Notes: generated by a model not told the origin, from the letters alone. 50,857 nucleotides of DNA from an uncultured Bacteroidia bacterium (GCA_938028625.1 CALIZB010000074.1:1-50857); one strand, 5' to 3'. Positions 1-9,935 are shown, numbered from the stretch's first letter. Numbers and translations: made by a program.

Positions 1-207
1 TTGTCTATTCAAAATATCGCTGTAATTAGTATCTTTTATTGAAACTTGTTTTTCATATAGTTCTAAAGCTTTATCTCCCCACTCAAGAGCTTTTTTATAC
101 TGTTGTAATTCTTGGTATTTTACACAGCTATCATAGGCGCTTTGCCAAGTTTGCGCCGTGCAAAGTAAGGTAAAGTAAAGTAAAAAAATAGCAAAAAATG
201 TTTTCAC
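1..207 (-). CDS. N-terminal part of an exported TPR-like protein, truncated by the window edge
   Basis: Reverse strand is open from GTG at 207 to position 1 (69 codons): VKTFFAIFLLYFTLLCTAQTWQSAYDSCVKYQELQQYKKALEWGDKALELYEKQ... Signal peptide followed by a TPR-like helix pair; TACATTTG (-7 type) 5 nt upstream of the GTG. Not in the supplied ORF track. Confidence 0.7.
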   Translation of the reverse strand, partial: MKTFFAIFLLYFTLLCTAQTWQSAYDSCVKYQELQQYKKALEWGDKALELYEKQVSIKDTNYSDILNRQ

Positions 208-441
208 GAGTACAAATGTAAGAAATTTTTGAAATAAAAAACGGTCATTTTGGTATGATGGGAATGCAGTTACTTCGGTACGCTATGCAAGATAATCAAT
301 TAACTTTATATCTGAATATCTCAAAAACAGAAATATTTTAGTTTTTTGCAAGATATTGAAGTTATGTTTTATCTTATGGTAAAAATACTAATACAACGTC
401 TATATGCATATTTTTGCTATTTTTACTAAAAAATTAACTGT

Positions 442-2484
442 ATGTCCAAAGAATTTGAATTAGTATCAAATTTTGAACCCACTGGCGACCAGCCCGAAGC
501 TATAGAACAACTTATACAAAGTATTAAAAGTGGTGAACCGCATACCGTATTACTTGGAGTAACAGGTTCAGGCAAAACCTTTACCATTGCTAATATGCTT
601 GCAAAATTAAATAGACCTGCGCTCGTATTAAGCCATAATAAAACTCTTGCGGCACAGCTTTATGGGGAATTTAAACAATTCTTTCCCAACAATGCTGTGG
701 AATACTTTATTTCATATTATGATTATTATCAACCTGAATCTTTTATCCCGAGTACTAATACGTACATTGAAAAAGAACTTTCTATCAATGAACAAATAGA
801 AAAATTTAGGCTTAAAACCGTAAATTCGCTTATCTCAGGGAGAAAAGATGTTATTGTGGTCAGTTCTATCAGTTGTATTTATGGTATGGGTAATCCCAAA
901 GATTATCATGACAGTATTCTGCATTTCAAAAAAGGACAGATGATCTCTAAAACAACCTTTCTCTACAAACTAACAGAGATTTTATACAGCCGTGATGATA
1001 TAAATTTTAAGCCGTCTAACTTTCGTATACGCGGTGAGAATGTAGATGTTTTTCCTTTGTATGAAGACAATGCTTATCGTTTTGTGTTTTTTGGTGATGA
1101 AATAGAACAAATTATAGAAATTAACCCCTTAGCAGGTACAAAAATTAAAGAAGTTGATGAAATTATCATTTATCCTTCTAATATATTTGTTACGCCTAAA
1201 CATGTATTAGATGAAGCTATCCGCAAAATTCAAGATGAATTACATCAGCAAATAAATTATTTTAAGAAAATGGGCATGAATCAAGAAGCCAAACGTATAG
1301 AAGATAGAACCGTAAATGATATCGAAATGATGCGAGAAGTAGGATATTGCTCAGGGGTGGAAAACTATTCTGTATATTTATCTCAAAGGGAGCGCCATAG
1401 CCGTCCTTACTGTTTGTTAGATTATTTTCCCGAAGATTACCTTGTCATTATAGATGAAAGCCATGTTACTGTACCACAAATCCGAGCTATGTATAACGGC
1501 GATAGGCAACGTAAATTAGTTTTGATAGAACATGGTTTTAGATTACCCTCCGCCTTAGATAATAGACCTCTAAAATTTGAAGAATTTGAAAACATGCCTA
1601 ATCAGAAAGTATATGTTTCTGCTACCCCAGGCGATTATGAACTTAAACAAAGTGAAGGGGTATTAGTAGAGCAGATTATTCGTCCCACAGGCCTGCTTGA
1701 CCCTCCCGTAGAAGTACGTTCTTGTATTCGTCAGGTAGATGATTTGCTGGCAGAAATCCGCGACAGAGTACAAAAAAAAGAAAGGGTGCTCGTGCTAACC
1801 CTTACCAAGCGCATGAGTGAAGAATTAACTCAGTTTATGGCAAATTTGAATATCAAAGTAAAGTATATACACTCTTCTGTAACGGCATTAGACAGAGTAG
1901 AAATTCTGCGAGAACTCCGTTTAGGCATTATTGATGTATTAGTAGGCGTAAATTTATTACGTGAAGGTCTAGATTTACCCGAAGTAAGTTTAGTGGCTAT
2001 TTTAGATGCAGATAAAGAAGGTTTTTTACGTTCTGAACGAGCTTTGATACAATCCGCAGGGCGTGCCGCAAGAAATGAGAACGGCAAAGTTATTCTTTAT
2101 GCCGACAAAATTACCGAAGCTATGCAACGCTTAATAGATGAAACTAATCGCAGGCGAGAAAAACAAATTTTATACAATCAGGTACATGGTATTACTCCAA
2201 AAAGTATTAAAAAAGATACTCAAAGCATTTTAGAACAGACCTCTGCCGCAGACGGAGTAGACAACAGCAAAATAAAAAGCTATTATGTGGAACAAGAGAA
2301 TTTTTCCATAGCTTCAGACCCCGTAGTACCATTTTTATCTCTTAAAGAACTACAAAAACTGGTTAAAGAAACCCGTGAAAAAATGATAGAAGCCTCAGAA
2401 AATATGAATTTTCTTTTAGCCGCTAAATACCGTGATGAAATTTCAGAATTAGAAAAACTCATCGCCGAAAAACAAAAAAAATAA
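442..2484 (+). CDS. uvrB: Excinuclease ABC subunit UvrB
   Basis: 680 aa with LLGVTGSGKTFTIAN Walker A, YYDYYQPE beta-hairpin, IDESHV, SAGRAARN helicase motif and a C-terminal UVR motif. Confidence 0.98.
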   Translation: MSKEFELVSNFEPTGDQPEAIEQLIQSIKSGEPHTVLLGVTGSGKTFTIANMLAKLNRPALVLSHNKTLAAQLYGEFKQFFPNNAVEYFISYYDYYQPESFIPSTNTYIEKELSINEQIEKFRLKTVNSLISGRKDVIVVSSISCIYGMGNPKDYHDSILHFKKGQMISKTTFLYKLTEILYSRDDINFKPSNFRIRGENVDVFPLYEDNAYRFVFFGDEIEQIIEINPLAGTKIKEVDEIIIYPSNIFVTPKHVLDEAIRKIQDELHQQINYFKKMGMNQEAKRIEDRTVNDIEMMREVGYCSGVENYSVYLSQRERHSRPYCLLDYFPEDYLVIIDESHVTVPQIRAMYNGDRQRKLVLIEHGFRLPSALDNRPLKFEEFENMPNQKVYVSATPGDYELKQSEGVLVEQIIRPTGLLDPPVEVRSCIRQVDDLLAEIRDRVQKKERVLVLTLTKRMSEELTQFMANLNIKVKYIHSSVTALDRVEILRELRLGIIDVLVGVNLLREGLDLPEVSLVAILDADKEGFLRSERALIQSAGRAARNENGKVILYADKITEAMQRLIDETNRRREKQILYNQVHGITPKSIKKDTQSILEQTSAADGVDNSKIKSYYVEQENFSIASDPVVPFLSLKELQKLVKETREKMIEASENMNFLLAAKYRDEISELEKLIAEKQKK

Positions 2485-2487
2485 CTT

Positions 2488-2886
2488 ATGCAGAATATTC
2501 TCTTACTCACTAAATCGGAGGAAAACCTGAAAAGTGCAGATATACTCATTGAGCATGCACACTATAACAGCAGTGTACATTGTGCGTATTATGCTTGCTT
2601 TCAAATAGTAATACTGATAACTTACAATTTACAAAATACGTATAATAACGGTAGAGGAGGTAGTCATGAGAGAATGATTAACTGCTTGATAACTTTATTA
2701 CAAGATGCTAATTACGACTCCGATAAAATTAAAGTTATTCATCAAAACTTAACTTTTCTTAAAAAGAACAGAACCAAAGCGGATTACAAAAATGTTCTTT
2801 TTAATGAAGAGAAAATCAAAGAAATTTATATTTGCGCACAGAACACACAAGTTTTGCTCAAAGAAATTCTTGATAATAAGATTTAA
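2488..2886 (+). CDS. HEPN-domain protein, UPF0332-like
   Basis: 132 aa helical protein: LLTKSEENLKSADILIEHAHYNSSVHCAYYACFQ ... HERMINCLITLL ... FLKKNRTKADYKNVLF. AYYAxFQ and R-x-x-ADY match the HEPN/UPF0332 pattern. Confidence 0.75.
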   Translation: MQNILLLTKSEENLKSADILIEHAHYNSSVHCAYYACFQIVILITYNLQNTYNNGRGGSHERMINCLITLLQDANYDSDKIKVIHQNLTFLKKNRTKADYKNVLFNEEKIKEIYICAQNTQVLLKEILDNKI

Positions 2887-2897
2887 TACATGTAAGT

Positions 2898-3341
2898 ATG
2901 AATGCTATTGACAAAATAAAAAAATGGTTAAGGGAAATAAAAAATGTATTTCCTGAATTAAAACTTAAATATGTCTATGAAAAAGAAGAGAACAGCCATT
3001 ACATATACATTAAACCCAATGATGCTTATCTTAATGGTGATTTTGGTAAGCATGCTCTGGAATTTTCTGTTGAATTTATTCGTGATTTTCCTGATGAGTA
3101 CATAGGATTCCTGCCTATGGAAGAGATGGAAGAATACGAACATAAGAAAGTATTGTTTGATAGTGAAAAACCAAGCGTTCAGCAAATAATAGTTATCAAT
3201 AGTTCCTTATATCCTGTCAGGATAATTAAAATGGCTCATCAGCAGAACGAAAATGATAGCAAAACTATACTCTCCATGCAATTATATCAGAAAACAGAAA
3301 GCAAAAATACACTAAACGAAAAATCTTATGCCGCATCCTGA
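2898..3341 (+). CDS. Hypothetical 147-aa protein between the HEPN and SecB-like genes; candidate antitoxin
   Basis: Intact ORF, 11 nt after the HEPN gene, overlapping the next ORF by 14 nt; no family recognised; polar C-terminal tail. Confidence 0.65.
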   Translation: MNAIDKIKKWLREIKNVFPELKLKYVYEKEENSHYIYIKPNDAYLNGDFGKHALEFSVEFIRDFPDEYIGFLPMEEMEEYEHKKVLFDSEKPSVQQIIVINSSLYPVRIIKMAHQQNENDSKTILSMQLYQKTESKNTLNEKSYAAS

Positions 3342-3792
3342 CAAAGAATTTACTACAAATATTAACATAAACGCTCATTTTACCGTACTGACAGTAAGAG
3401 CAACAGCCATTCATTTTGAATACAACAAAAATCTTACTTTGGAAGAGCAGGAAACTCTTAAAAATGCACCGCAGAAACAAATTACATACAGTGATGTAAG
3501 CATAGGTACAAATTATGTGTATCAGGAGGAGAGTTTACATGTTACAGTAGGAATAAAAGTAGAGGTTTTGCTTAATGGCATATTGCTCGCTGTGCTTAAA
3601 GCAGAATATGCAGGTGACTTTATCTGTAAGAATATTGAGCTGTCAGAGTTAAGTTTAACAGATTTTGCTACGCAGAATGCTCCTGCTATGGTCTACCCTT
3701 ACTTACGACAGGGTGTTAATTTTATTACGACACAAGCAGGCTTTCCTGCTTTGGTGTTACCTGTGATTATGATGAAAAAGGTAAAAATATAG
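3328..3792 (+). CDS. SecB-like chaperone
   Basis: 154 aa; C-terminal NAPAMVYPYLRQGVNFITTQAGFPALVLPVIM matches the SecB signature (fPYxRe.i......GfPxLxLxP). Confidence 0.75.
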   Translation: MPHPDKEFTTNININAHFTVLTVRATAIHFEYNKNLTLEEQETLKNAPQKQITYSDVSIGTNYVYQEESLHVTVGIKVEVLLNGILLAVLKAEYAGDFICKNIELSELSLTDFATQNAPAMVYPYLRQGVNFITTQAGFPALVLPVIMMKKVKI

Positions 3793-3839
3793 TAAAAGAA
3801 AACATGTATCTGTACAGTATTTATCTGTAATTTTGTGCT

Positions 3840-6149
3840 ATGAACTGGATAAAAAGAAATCTGTCCCTTTTAATAAAGTGTCTCTGGATTGGATTTGGTG
3901 TATTTTGGTTGAGTTTTTTTGCATTGTTTATAGTAGGCAAAAGTTTGTTGCCTTCCTTTCGCGCGTTAGATGACAAAAAACCTATGGAAGCCTCTATCGT
4001 TTACAGCGAGGACGGTGTAGTGCTGGGTAAATACTTTGACCAAAATCGTGTACCTGTTACATACGAGGAAATATCGCCTTATGTAATTACAGCTTTATTA
4101 GCCACAGAAGATGTTACCTTTTATAGCCATTCAGGAATTAGTTTAAGAGGTTTATTCAGAGCATTTGTTAACAACCTCAGAGGGGGAAGCAAACAAGGTG
4201 CAAGCACTCTAACTATGCAATTAGCAAGAAATTTATATGACGAAGAAGTAGGTCAGGAACGCAATATCAAAAGAAAAATCAAGGAAATTGTATGCGCCAT
4301 GTATATAGAACGCAACTTTACGAAAAAAGAAATTATCACTTTATACCTTAATACTGTACCCTGGGGAGGTACAACATATGGCATTCACTCAGCATCTAAA
4401 ATGTATTTTAGTAAGCATCCAAGATACTTACAGTTAGACGAAGCCGCTTTACTCGTAGGTATTCTCAAAGGTGCTTCTTACTATAATCCATTTCGTTATG
4501 GAAATAGAGCATTAGAACGCAGAAATGTAGTGCTAAATCAGTTGGTAAAATATGACCTGATTGAACCTAGTATTGCAGAGAAAGCAAAAAAGAAGCCTAC
4601 TTATCTACGTTTCTCTATAGAAGACCATAATGAAGGTTTAGCGGCATATTTCAGAGAACACTTGCGAGATAAACTACTCAAAAAATGGGCAAAAGAAAAT
4701 GGCTACAACCTCTATCATGACGGGCTTAAAATTTATACAACCATTAACAGCAAAATGCAGCAATATGCCGAAGAAGCTGTATACGAACATCTTTCTAAAA
4801 TGCAGGCAGAGTTTGATAAATATATGCCTGAAAACAGTGCTACTGAACCTTGGAATAAAAAACTTAGACCAGACTGGGCAGTAGATACCATGCCTCTATA
4901 TGAAGGATATATCCATTCAGAAAGATACAGGGTAATGAAAACTGCTGGTGCAACAGACGCAGAGATTCGCAAAGCATTCTCACAGCGTTTGGATTCTATT
5001 GAAGTATTTACTTGGGTTAAAGACAAAAAAGGTAAAATTGTACCAGGTACAAAATATATTTACAACAAAACCCCATGGGATTCTGTAAAATATACTGCTA
5101 AAATTCTCCGTTCTGCTATGGTTGCCATTGAACCTAATACCCGTTATGTACGCGCATGGGTAGGCAGTATAGGACATCACTATTTTAAGTACGACCAAGT
5201 AGCTAATGGAAAACGTCAGGTAGGTTCTGCTTTCAAGCCGTTTGTGTATACAGCCGCAATCATTAATGGAGTAGACCCTTGCGAAGAATTTTTAGACGCA
5301 CCTTACCAAGCTTTTGATAACCAAAGAATCAATAACAAAGATACTATGGTCATGATTTGGGCACCTAAAAATGCTGACGGTAAATTCAGAGGTATGACAC
5401 CACTCTGGGTAGGACTGAAAAACTCTATCAATACGGTTACTGCAAGAATTATGTATGAACGCCTTGGGGGAATTAACTCTCCAAATAACGTTGCCACCCT
5501 TGCCGAAAATATGGGAATAACTACCAAACTGGAACGTGTACTTTCCCTTGCTCTTGGTACTACAGATTTGACTATCCTTGAACTCACCAATGCCTATGCT
5601 ACTTTTGCCAATAAAGGTATTCGTTTAGAGCCTATTCTTATCACTAAAATAACAGATAGATATGGTAACGAAATCCCTAATCCTTTTAACAAACAAGACC
5701 CAAAAAACAGAATTGAAGCCATCAGTGCAAGTGTTGCCTACAAAATGTGCAGATTGTTGCAAAAAGTAGTGGTTGCAGGAACAGCCAGCGGTGCATATTA
5801 CAAATATCAGCTCAAAGGGGACATTGGCGGAAAAACAGGTACAACTCAAAAAAATTCTGATGCTTGGTTTATTGGTTTTACGCCAAAACTCTCCATAGGC
5901 GTATGGTTTGGTTGTGAAAGCAGGGGCGTACACTTTAATGATGGTAGAGGACAGGGCGGACAGGCTTCTGCACCTACTTTTGCTATATTCTATAAAAAAT
6001 GTTCAGATGACCCACAACTCAAAAATCGTATTATTGGAAACTTTCTTGACCTAAAACCCCCCGGCGACCCTGAATTCAAATTAGACTGTGATGAAAAATC
6101 TTCTGAAAAAAATATAGAAGAATTTAACCTTGAAGATGTAGTCAATTAG
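3840..6149 (+). CDS. Class A penicillin-binding protein (GT51 transglycosylase / transpeptidase, PBP1A type)
   Basis: N-terminal TM; GT51 motifs ATEDVTFYSHSGI and GASTLTMQLARNLY; transpeptidase SAFKPF and KTGTTQ. Confidence 0.96.
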   Translation: MNWIKRNLSLLIKCLWIGFGVFWLSFFALFIVGKSLLPSFRALDDKKPMEASIVYSEDGVVLGKYFDQNRVPVTYEEISPYVITALLATEDVTFYSHSGISLRGLFRAFVNNLRGGSKQGASTLTMQLARNLYDEEVGQERNIKRKIKEIVCAMYIERNFTKKEIITLYLNTVPWGGTTYGIHSASKMYFSKHPRYLQLDEAALLVGILKGASYYNPFRYGNRALERRNVVLNQLVKYDLIEPSIAEKAKKKPTYLRFSIEDHNEGLAAYFREHLRDKLLKKWAKENGYNLYHDGLKIYTTINSKMQQYAEEAVYEHLSKMQAEFDKYMPENSATEPWNKKLRPDWAVDTMPLYEGYIHSERYRVMKTAGATDAEIRKAFSQRLDSIEVFTWVKDKKGKIVPGTKYIYNKTPWDSVKYTAKILRSAMVAIEPNTRYVRAWVGSIGHHYFKYDQVANGKRQVGSAFKPFVYTAAIINGVDPCEEFLDAPYQAFDNQRINNKDTMVMIWAPKNADGKFRGMTPLWVGLKNSINTVTARIMYERLGGINSPNNVATLAENMGITTKLERVLSLALGTTDLTILELTNAYATFANKGIRLEPILITKITDRYGNEIPNPFNKQDPKNRIEAISASVAYKMCRLLQKVVVAGTASGAYYKYQLKGDIGGKTGTTQKNSDAWFIGFTPKLSIGVWFGCESRGVHFNDGRGQGGQASAPTFAIFYKKCSDDPQLKNRIIGNFLDLKPPGDPEFKLDCDEKSSEKNIEEFNLEDVVN

Positions 6150-6219
6150 AATCAATATCTTTTAACAAGTAAAAAATTCACTTTTCAGAATTCAAAATAA
6201 TATTGTAACTTTGTGCATT

Positions 6220-7491
6220 ATGGGCTTTGGAAAAAAAATTATTGACTTTATTGCGCCTCCTATCAAACAGAAAGTCCCTAAACAAGAAACTAATAACTCA
6301 GAGCAAGAAACACAGAAAAAGAAACAAAAAATAGGGGTGCAGGAAATAGAAGAACCAGAATATGAAATAATGGAAAGCACCGTTCCTGATTCCACAGAAA
6401 ACAGTACAGAAATTCCTGAACTGGAAACAGAAGAGTATGTAGTTCAGAATGACTCACATATACACGCTGAAACAGAGGAAACACAGGAAAATATCCTTGA
6501 AAATACAACGACACCAGAACCCCTTTCTTATCAGGAATATGAAGAAATAACCAAAGTCCTTGAAACTACTGCACAGAAAACTAAAAATGCCCTTGATGCC
6601 GAAGTTGAAAATATCACTTCCCACTATACGGTTGCCGAAATACCTATAATAGAACAAGAAACCACATTTGTAGAACCCAATCTTAACAACCCCGACGTGC
6701 ATTCCTTTCATCTAACTGACACAAATTTTATACATGATGAACCTGACTACATTACACCATTTTATCCTGAAAATAGTCTTTTTGAAAACGCAAACCTTAC
6801 TTATCTTGAAAATACTACATTAACAGAACATTCAGAACAGGGTAGGTTCACTTTTACACCGCTTGAAGAACTTGCTCAAAGCAAAAAAGAAACATCACAA
6901 CAAATTGATATTGAAGATTTTAACCATACACAAAACCTCCCTACTGAAAAATTTATATTTTCTGATAATAAAAAATCTATAACTTTGCCTATCCATACAA
7001 GTATGCAGACAGAATTATCCAACCCCATAGATTATCAACCTACGGATATACAAAAAATCACCGAGAGTATTTCCTTAGAAGCACCTGCTATGAATGCGTT
7101 GCTTAAAAATGCCGTAAGAACCATCATGCAGCGCAAAGGAATACAGGAAATTACCCCTGAAACTCTACCCCTCATAAAAGATGATTTGAGTTTGGTACTG
7201 GAAGCCTCCGGAAGCAACCTGAGTACTATGGTAGGTGATGTCCTGCAAATTAAGAAAATTGTAAATGACAAAGTAAATGAACGCAGAGATAAAATCAATG
7301 AATACAAAAATGAACTTACTCAAAAAATTAGTCAATTACTAACCCAAGTGCGTCATTTAGAAAGTGAAGTGAGTAAATTAGACAATATCATCTACACAGA
7401 TATAGAAGAACTTACCAAAATCAACAAAACGCTGGATACTTACCAGATGCTTCTTGCAAGTATATCTGAACAAAAATTTAACTTTGAATAA
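6220..7491 (+). CDS. Acidic, low-complexity protein with C-terminal coiled coil, unknown function
   Basis: ORF track starts at TTG 6211, but ATG 6220 fits better because that TTG is the end of a TAACTTTG promoter. Long E/T/N/Q-rich middle, then NEYKNELTQKISQLLTQVRHLESEVSKLDNI coiled coil. Confidence 0.75.
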   Translation: MGFGKKIIDFIAPPIKQKVPKQETNNSEQETQKKKQKIGVQEIEEPEYEIMESTVPDSTENSTEIPELETEEYVVQNDSHIHAETEETQENILENTTTPEPLSYQEYEEITKVLETTAQKTKNALDAEVENITSHYTVAEIPIIEQETTFVEPNLNNPDVHSFHLTDTNFIHDEPDYITPFYPENSLFENANLTYLENTTLTEHSEQGRFTFTPLEELAQSKKETSQQIDIEDFNHTQNLPTEKFIFSDNKKSITLPIHTSMQTELSNPIDYQPTDIQKITESISLEAPAMNALLKNAVRTIMQRKGIQEITPETLPLIKDDLSLVLEASGSNLSTMVGDVLQIKKIVNDKVNERRDKINEYKNELTQKISQLLTQVRHLESEVSKLDNIIYTDIEELTKINKTLDTYQMLLASISEQKFNFE

Positions 7492-7509
7492 GGCAATGTA
7501 AAAATTGCA

Positions 7510-8034
7510 ATGAATGAACAGACAGAATATGAAGAGATTATTGTTGGCAGGGATTACAGCCGTATCGCGTATTTTCTGCTTGCCACAGGTTTGATTACGG
7601 GCAGCATCTATTTGTACAAAAATTTTAAGCCTTTCAGAACCGAAAAAAGAATTATTACAGAAACCATAAAAAAAGAAGTTTCTGTTCCTCATAAAGATAC
7701 TACACAGAAACATTTTATTCCAAAACAAGAAATTGTCGTTTATTTTGGATACAACCAATATGTTCTGTCAGAAACTGAAAAACAAAAACTGCAAAACTTA
7801 CCTAATTCCATACAAAATATCGCTGTACACGGTTATACAGACAGTGACGGAAATCCTGAATACAATAAAAAACTCTCTCTTAAACGTATAGAACATGCTG
7901 TCCAAAGCATAATACAAAAATATCCTAATATGCAGAATATACGCATTACCCCCGCAGGAGAAGAAAACCTCGTAATAGAAAATAACCAAGAAAACAAAGC
8001 AAAATCCCGTAGAGTAGAAATAAAAATACAATAA
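7510..8034 (+). CDS. Single-TM protein with periplasmic OmpA-like domain
   Basis: One TM (IAYFLLATGLITGSIYLY), then VVYFGYNQYVLSETEK ... VHGYTDSDGNPEYNKKLSLKR ... KSRRVEIKI OmpA-family pattern. Confidence 0.85.
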   Translation: MNEQTEYEEIIVGRDYSRIAYFLLATGLITGSIYLYKNFKPFRTEKRIITETIKKEVSVPHKDTTQKHFIPKQEIVVYFGYNQYVLSETEKQKLQNLPNSIQNIAVHGYTDSDGNPEYNKKLSLKRIEHAVQSIIQKYPNMQNIRITPAGEENLVIENNQENKAKSRRVEIKIQ

Positions 8035-8095
8035 AGGTAAATAAAATCTGTGCTAAACAATGAGTTAAAAATCCTTATCTTTGTTTTGTAAAAGC

Positions 8096-9907
8096 ATGAA
8101 ATATTTTTTATCCATAATCAGAACCATTTTGTTGTTTTTTATTTGTTTTTACATAACTCTGATGTTTTCACAAAATAATACAGTAAATCAAGTATATAAA
8201 CTGTATCTACAAGGTAACTTTGAACAAGCAAAAAAAGGATTAGACGAACTCCTTGCACAACAACCCAATAACCCCGAATGGCTATGGAAGCGTGCTATGT
8301 GCAGTTTAGAAAATAATCCATCAGAAAGTATCCCTTTCTTTGAAAAATGTGCTTCCATTCGGCCAGATTATCACCCTTTGCTATTCTGGTATCTTGGACA
8401 GTGTTATACAGGCACACAGAATTACGAAAAAGCCATAAATGCTTACGAAAAGTACAAGCCCAACAACCCGCTCAAAGCAGAACAAGCTATAAAACAAGTT
8501 CAGATAATACAAACCTACATACAAAATCCCGTTCAGGTTGAGATAAAACTCTTGGATACTGCAAAAATAAACACGATTTATGATGAATACGCACCTTTTT
8601 TCTTTGAAAATAAACTTGCCTTTACCCGAAATGTAGAACAGCAAGAAGATATTTATTATATTGATAATGACACTCTCAAAAAATTGTTTTCAAATACTAC
8701 AAATAACATAAAAATACAACGCAGTATGCCCCACTATGTACAAAATACGCTTTACTTTTATTATTGTGCTGATGCTAATACAAATGGCGATATTTATACT
8801 CAAACTTATCAAAATAATTCATGGAATACACCACAAAAATTACCTGACGGTATAAATTCTCCTTATTGGGAAACAGCACCTGCCCTTAACTTTACTCAAA
8901 CTTTACTCATTTTTGCATCAGATAGACCTAACGGCTATGGAAAGAGTGATTTGTATTTTTCTGTAAAAGACAGTACAGGTAAATGGACACCCGCACAAAA
9001 TATGGGCAGTACTCTAAATACAAAAGATGATGAAACTAATCCATATCTTACTCCTGATGGTAAAACTTTATATTTTATTTCAAATGGACATCAAACCCTA
9101 GGCGGCTTTGATATTTTTGTTAGTCATTATGAAAATGGAAACTGGTCTAAACCCCAAAATCTCGGCTATCCTATCAACACTATCTATAACGAATTGAACT
9201 ACTACATTATAGATTCTCTACATGCTTATATTGCTTCTGACCGCATATGTAACGAGTTTTCTAAAAACAACGTTAATATTTACTCTGTGCAATATCCTGT
9301 AAGAAAAAAAGCTGAAAGAAATTTTGCAGATGTATTTATACAAGCTAAAAACCCAAAAGGAGATGTTATACCTTTTTCTATTGATAATCAAGAAAATGTA
9401 AAAAAAGACACTCTTCCTAACCACATACAGCATCTTGTCTTACCGAAGAATAGTAGTCTTTATATTACTTTGTCTGCCAAAGGACACTTGTCTCAAAATA
9501 TAACTATTTTGACCACACAACAAGATACTTTATTTCTATATCCTGTTTTAGAACCACTTCAAACACAAAAAAACTATGTACTAAATAACATCTATTTCAA
9601 ACTCAATTCCAGCGAACTTGAACCCGAATCTTATCCTGCTATAGATGCTATTTTTTCAATGTTACAAGCAAATCCCCAGACACGCATACAAATTAATGGA
9701 CATACCGACAACACAGGTAATGCAAATAAAAACCTTGCGCTCTCCGAAGCTCGTGCAAACAGTGTAGCACAGTACTTAATCAACAAAAAAATAGATAAAA
9801 ATCGCATTATTATCAAAGGATTTGGAAGCCAAAAACCCATAGCAGACAATTCTACCGACGAAGGAAGGTACAAAAATAGACGCGTAGAATTTCAAATTAT
9901 TGAATGA
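8096..9907 (+). CDS. TPR / PD40 beta-propeller / OmpA-family protein, PorE-like architecture
   Basis: Signal peptide, TPR (YLQGNFEQAKKGLDELL), PD40 repeats (IFASDRPNGYGKSDLYFSV; LYFISNGHQTLGGFDIFVS), C-terminal OmpA (INGHTDNTGNANKNLALSEARANSVAQYL). Start moved from TTG 8081 to ATG 8096. Confidence 0.88.
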   Translation: MKYFLSIIRTILLFFICFYITLMFSQNNTVNQVYKLYLQGNFEQAKKGLDELLAQQPNNPEWLWKRAMCSLENNPSESIPFFEKCASIRPDYHPLLFWYLGQCYTGTQNYEKAINAYEKYKPNNPLKAEQAIKQVQIIQTYIQNPVQVEIKLLDTAKINTIYDEYAPFFFENKLAFTRNVEQQEDIYYIDNDTLKKLFSNTTNNIKIQRSMPHYVQNTLYFYYCADANTNGDIYTQTYQNNSWNTPQKLPDGINSPYWETAPALNFTQTLLIFASDRPNGYGKSDLYFSVKDSTGKWTPAQNMGSTLNTKDDETNPYLTPDGKTLYFISNGHQTLGGFDIFVSHYENGNWSKPQNLGYPINTIYNELNYYIIDSLHAYIASDRICNEFSKNNVNIYSVQYPVRKKAERNFADVFIQAKNPKGDVIPFSIDNQENVKKDTLPNHIQHLVLPKNSSLYITLSAKGHLSQNITILTTQQDTLFLYPVLEPLQTQKNYVLNNIYFKLNSSELEPESYPAIDAIFSMLQANPQTRIQINGHTDNTGNANKNLALSEARANSVAQYLINKKIDKNRIIIKGFGSQKPIADNSTDEGRYKNRRVEFQIIE

Positions 9908-9935
9908 TATTCTAAAAATTCGCATTTTTGCAATA

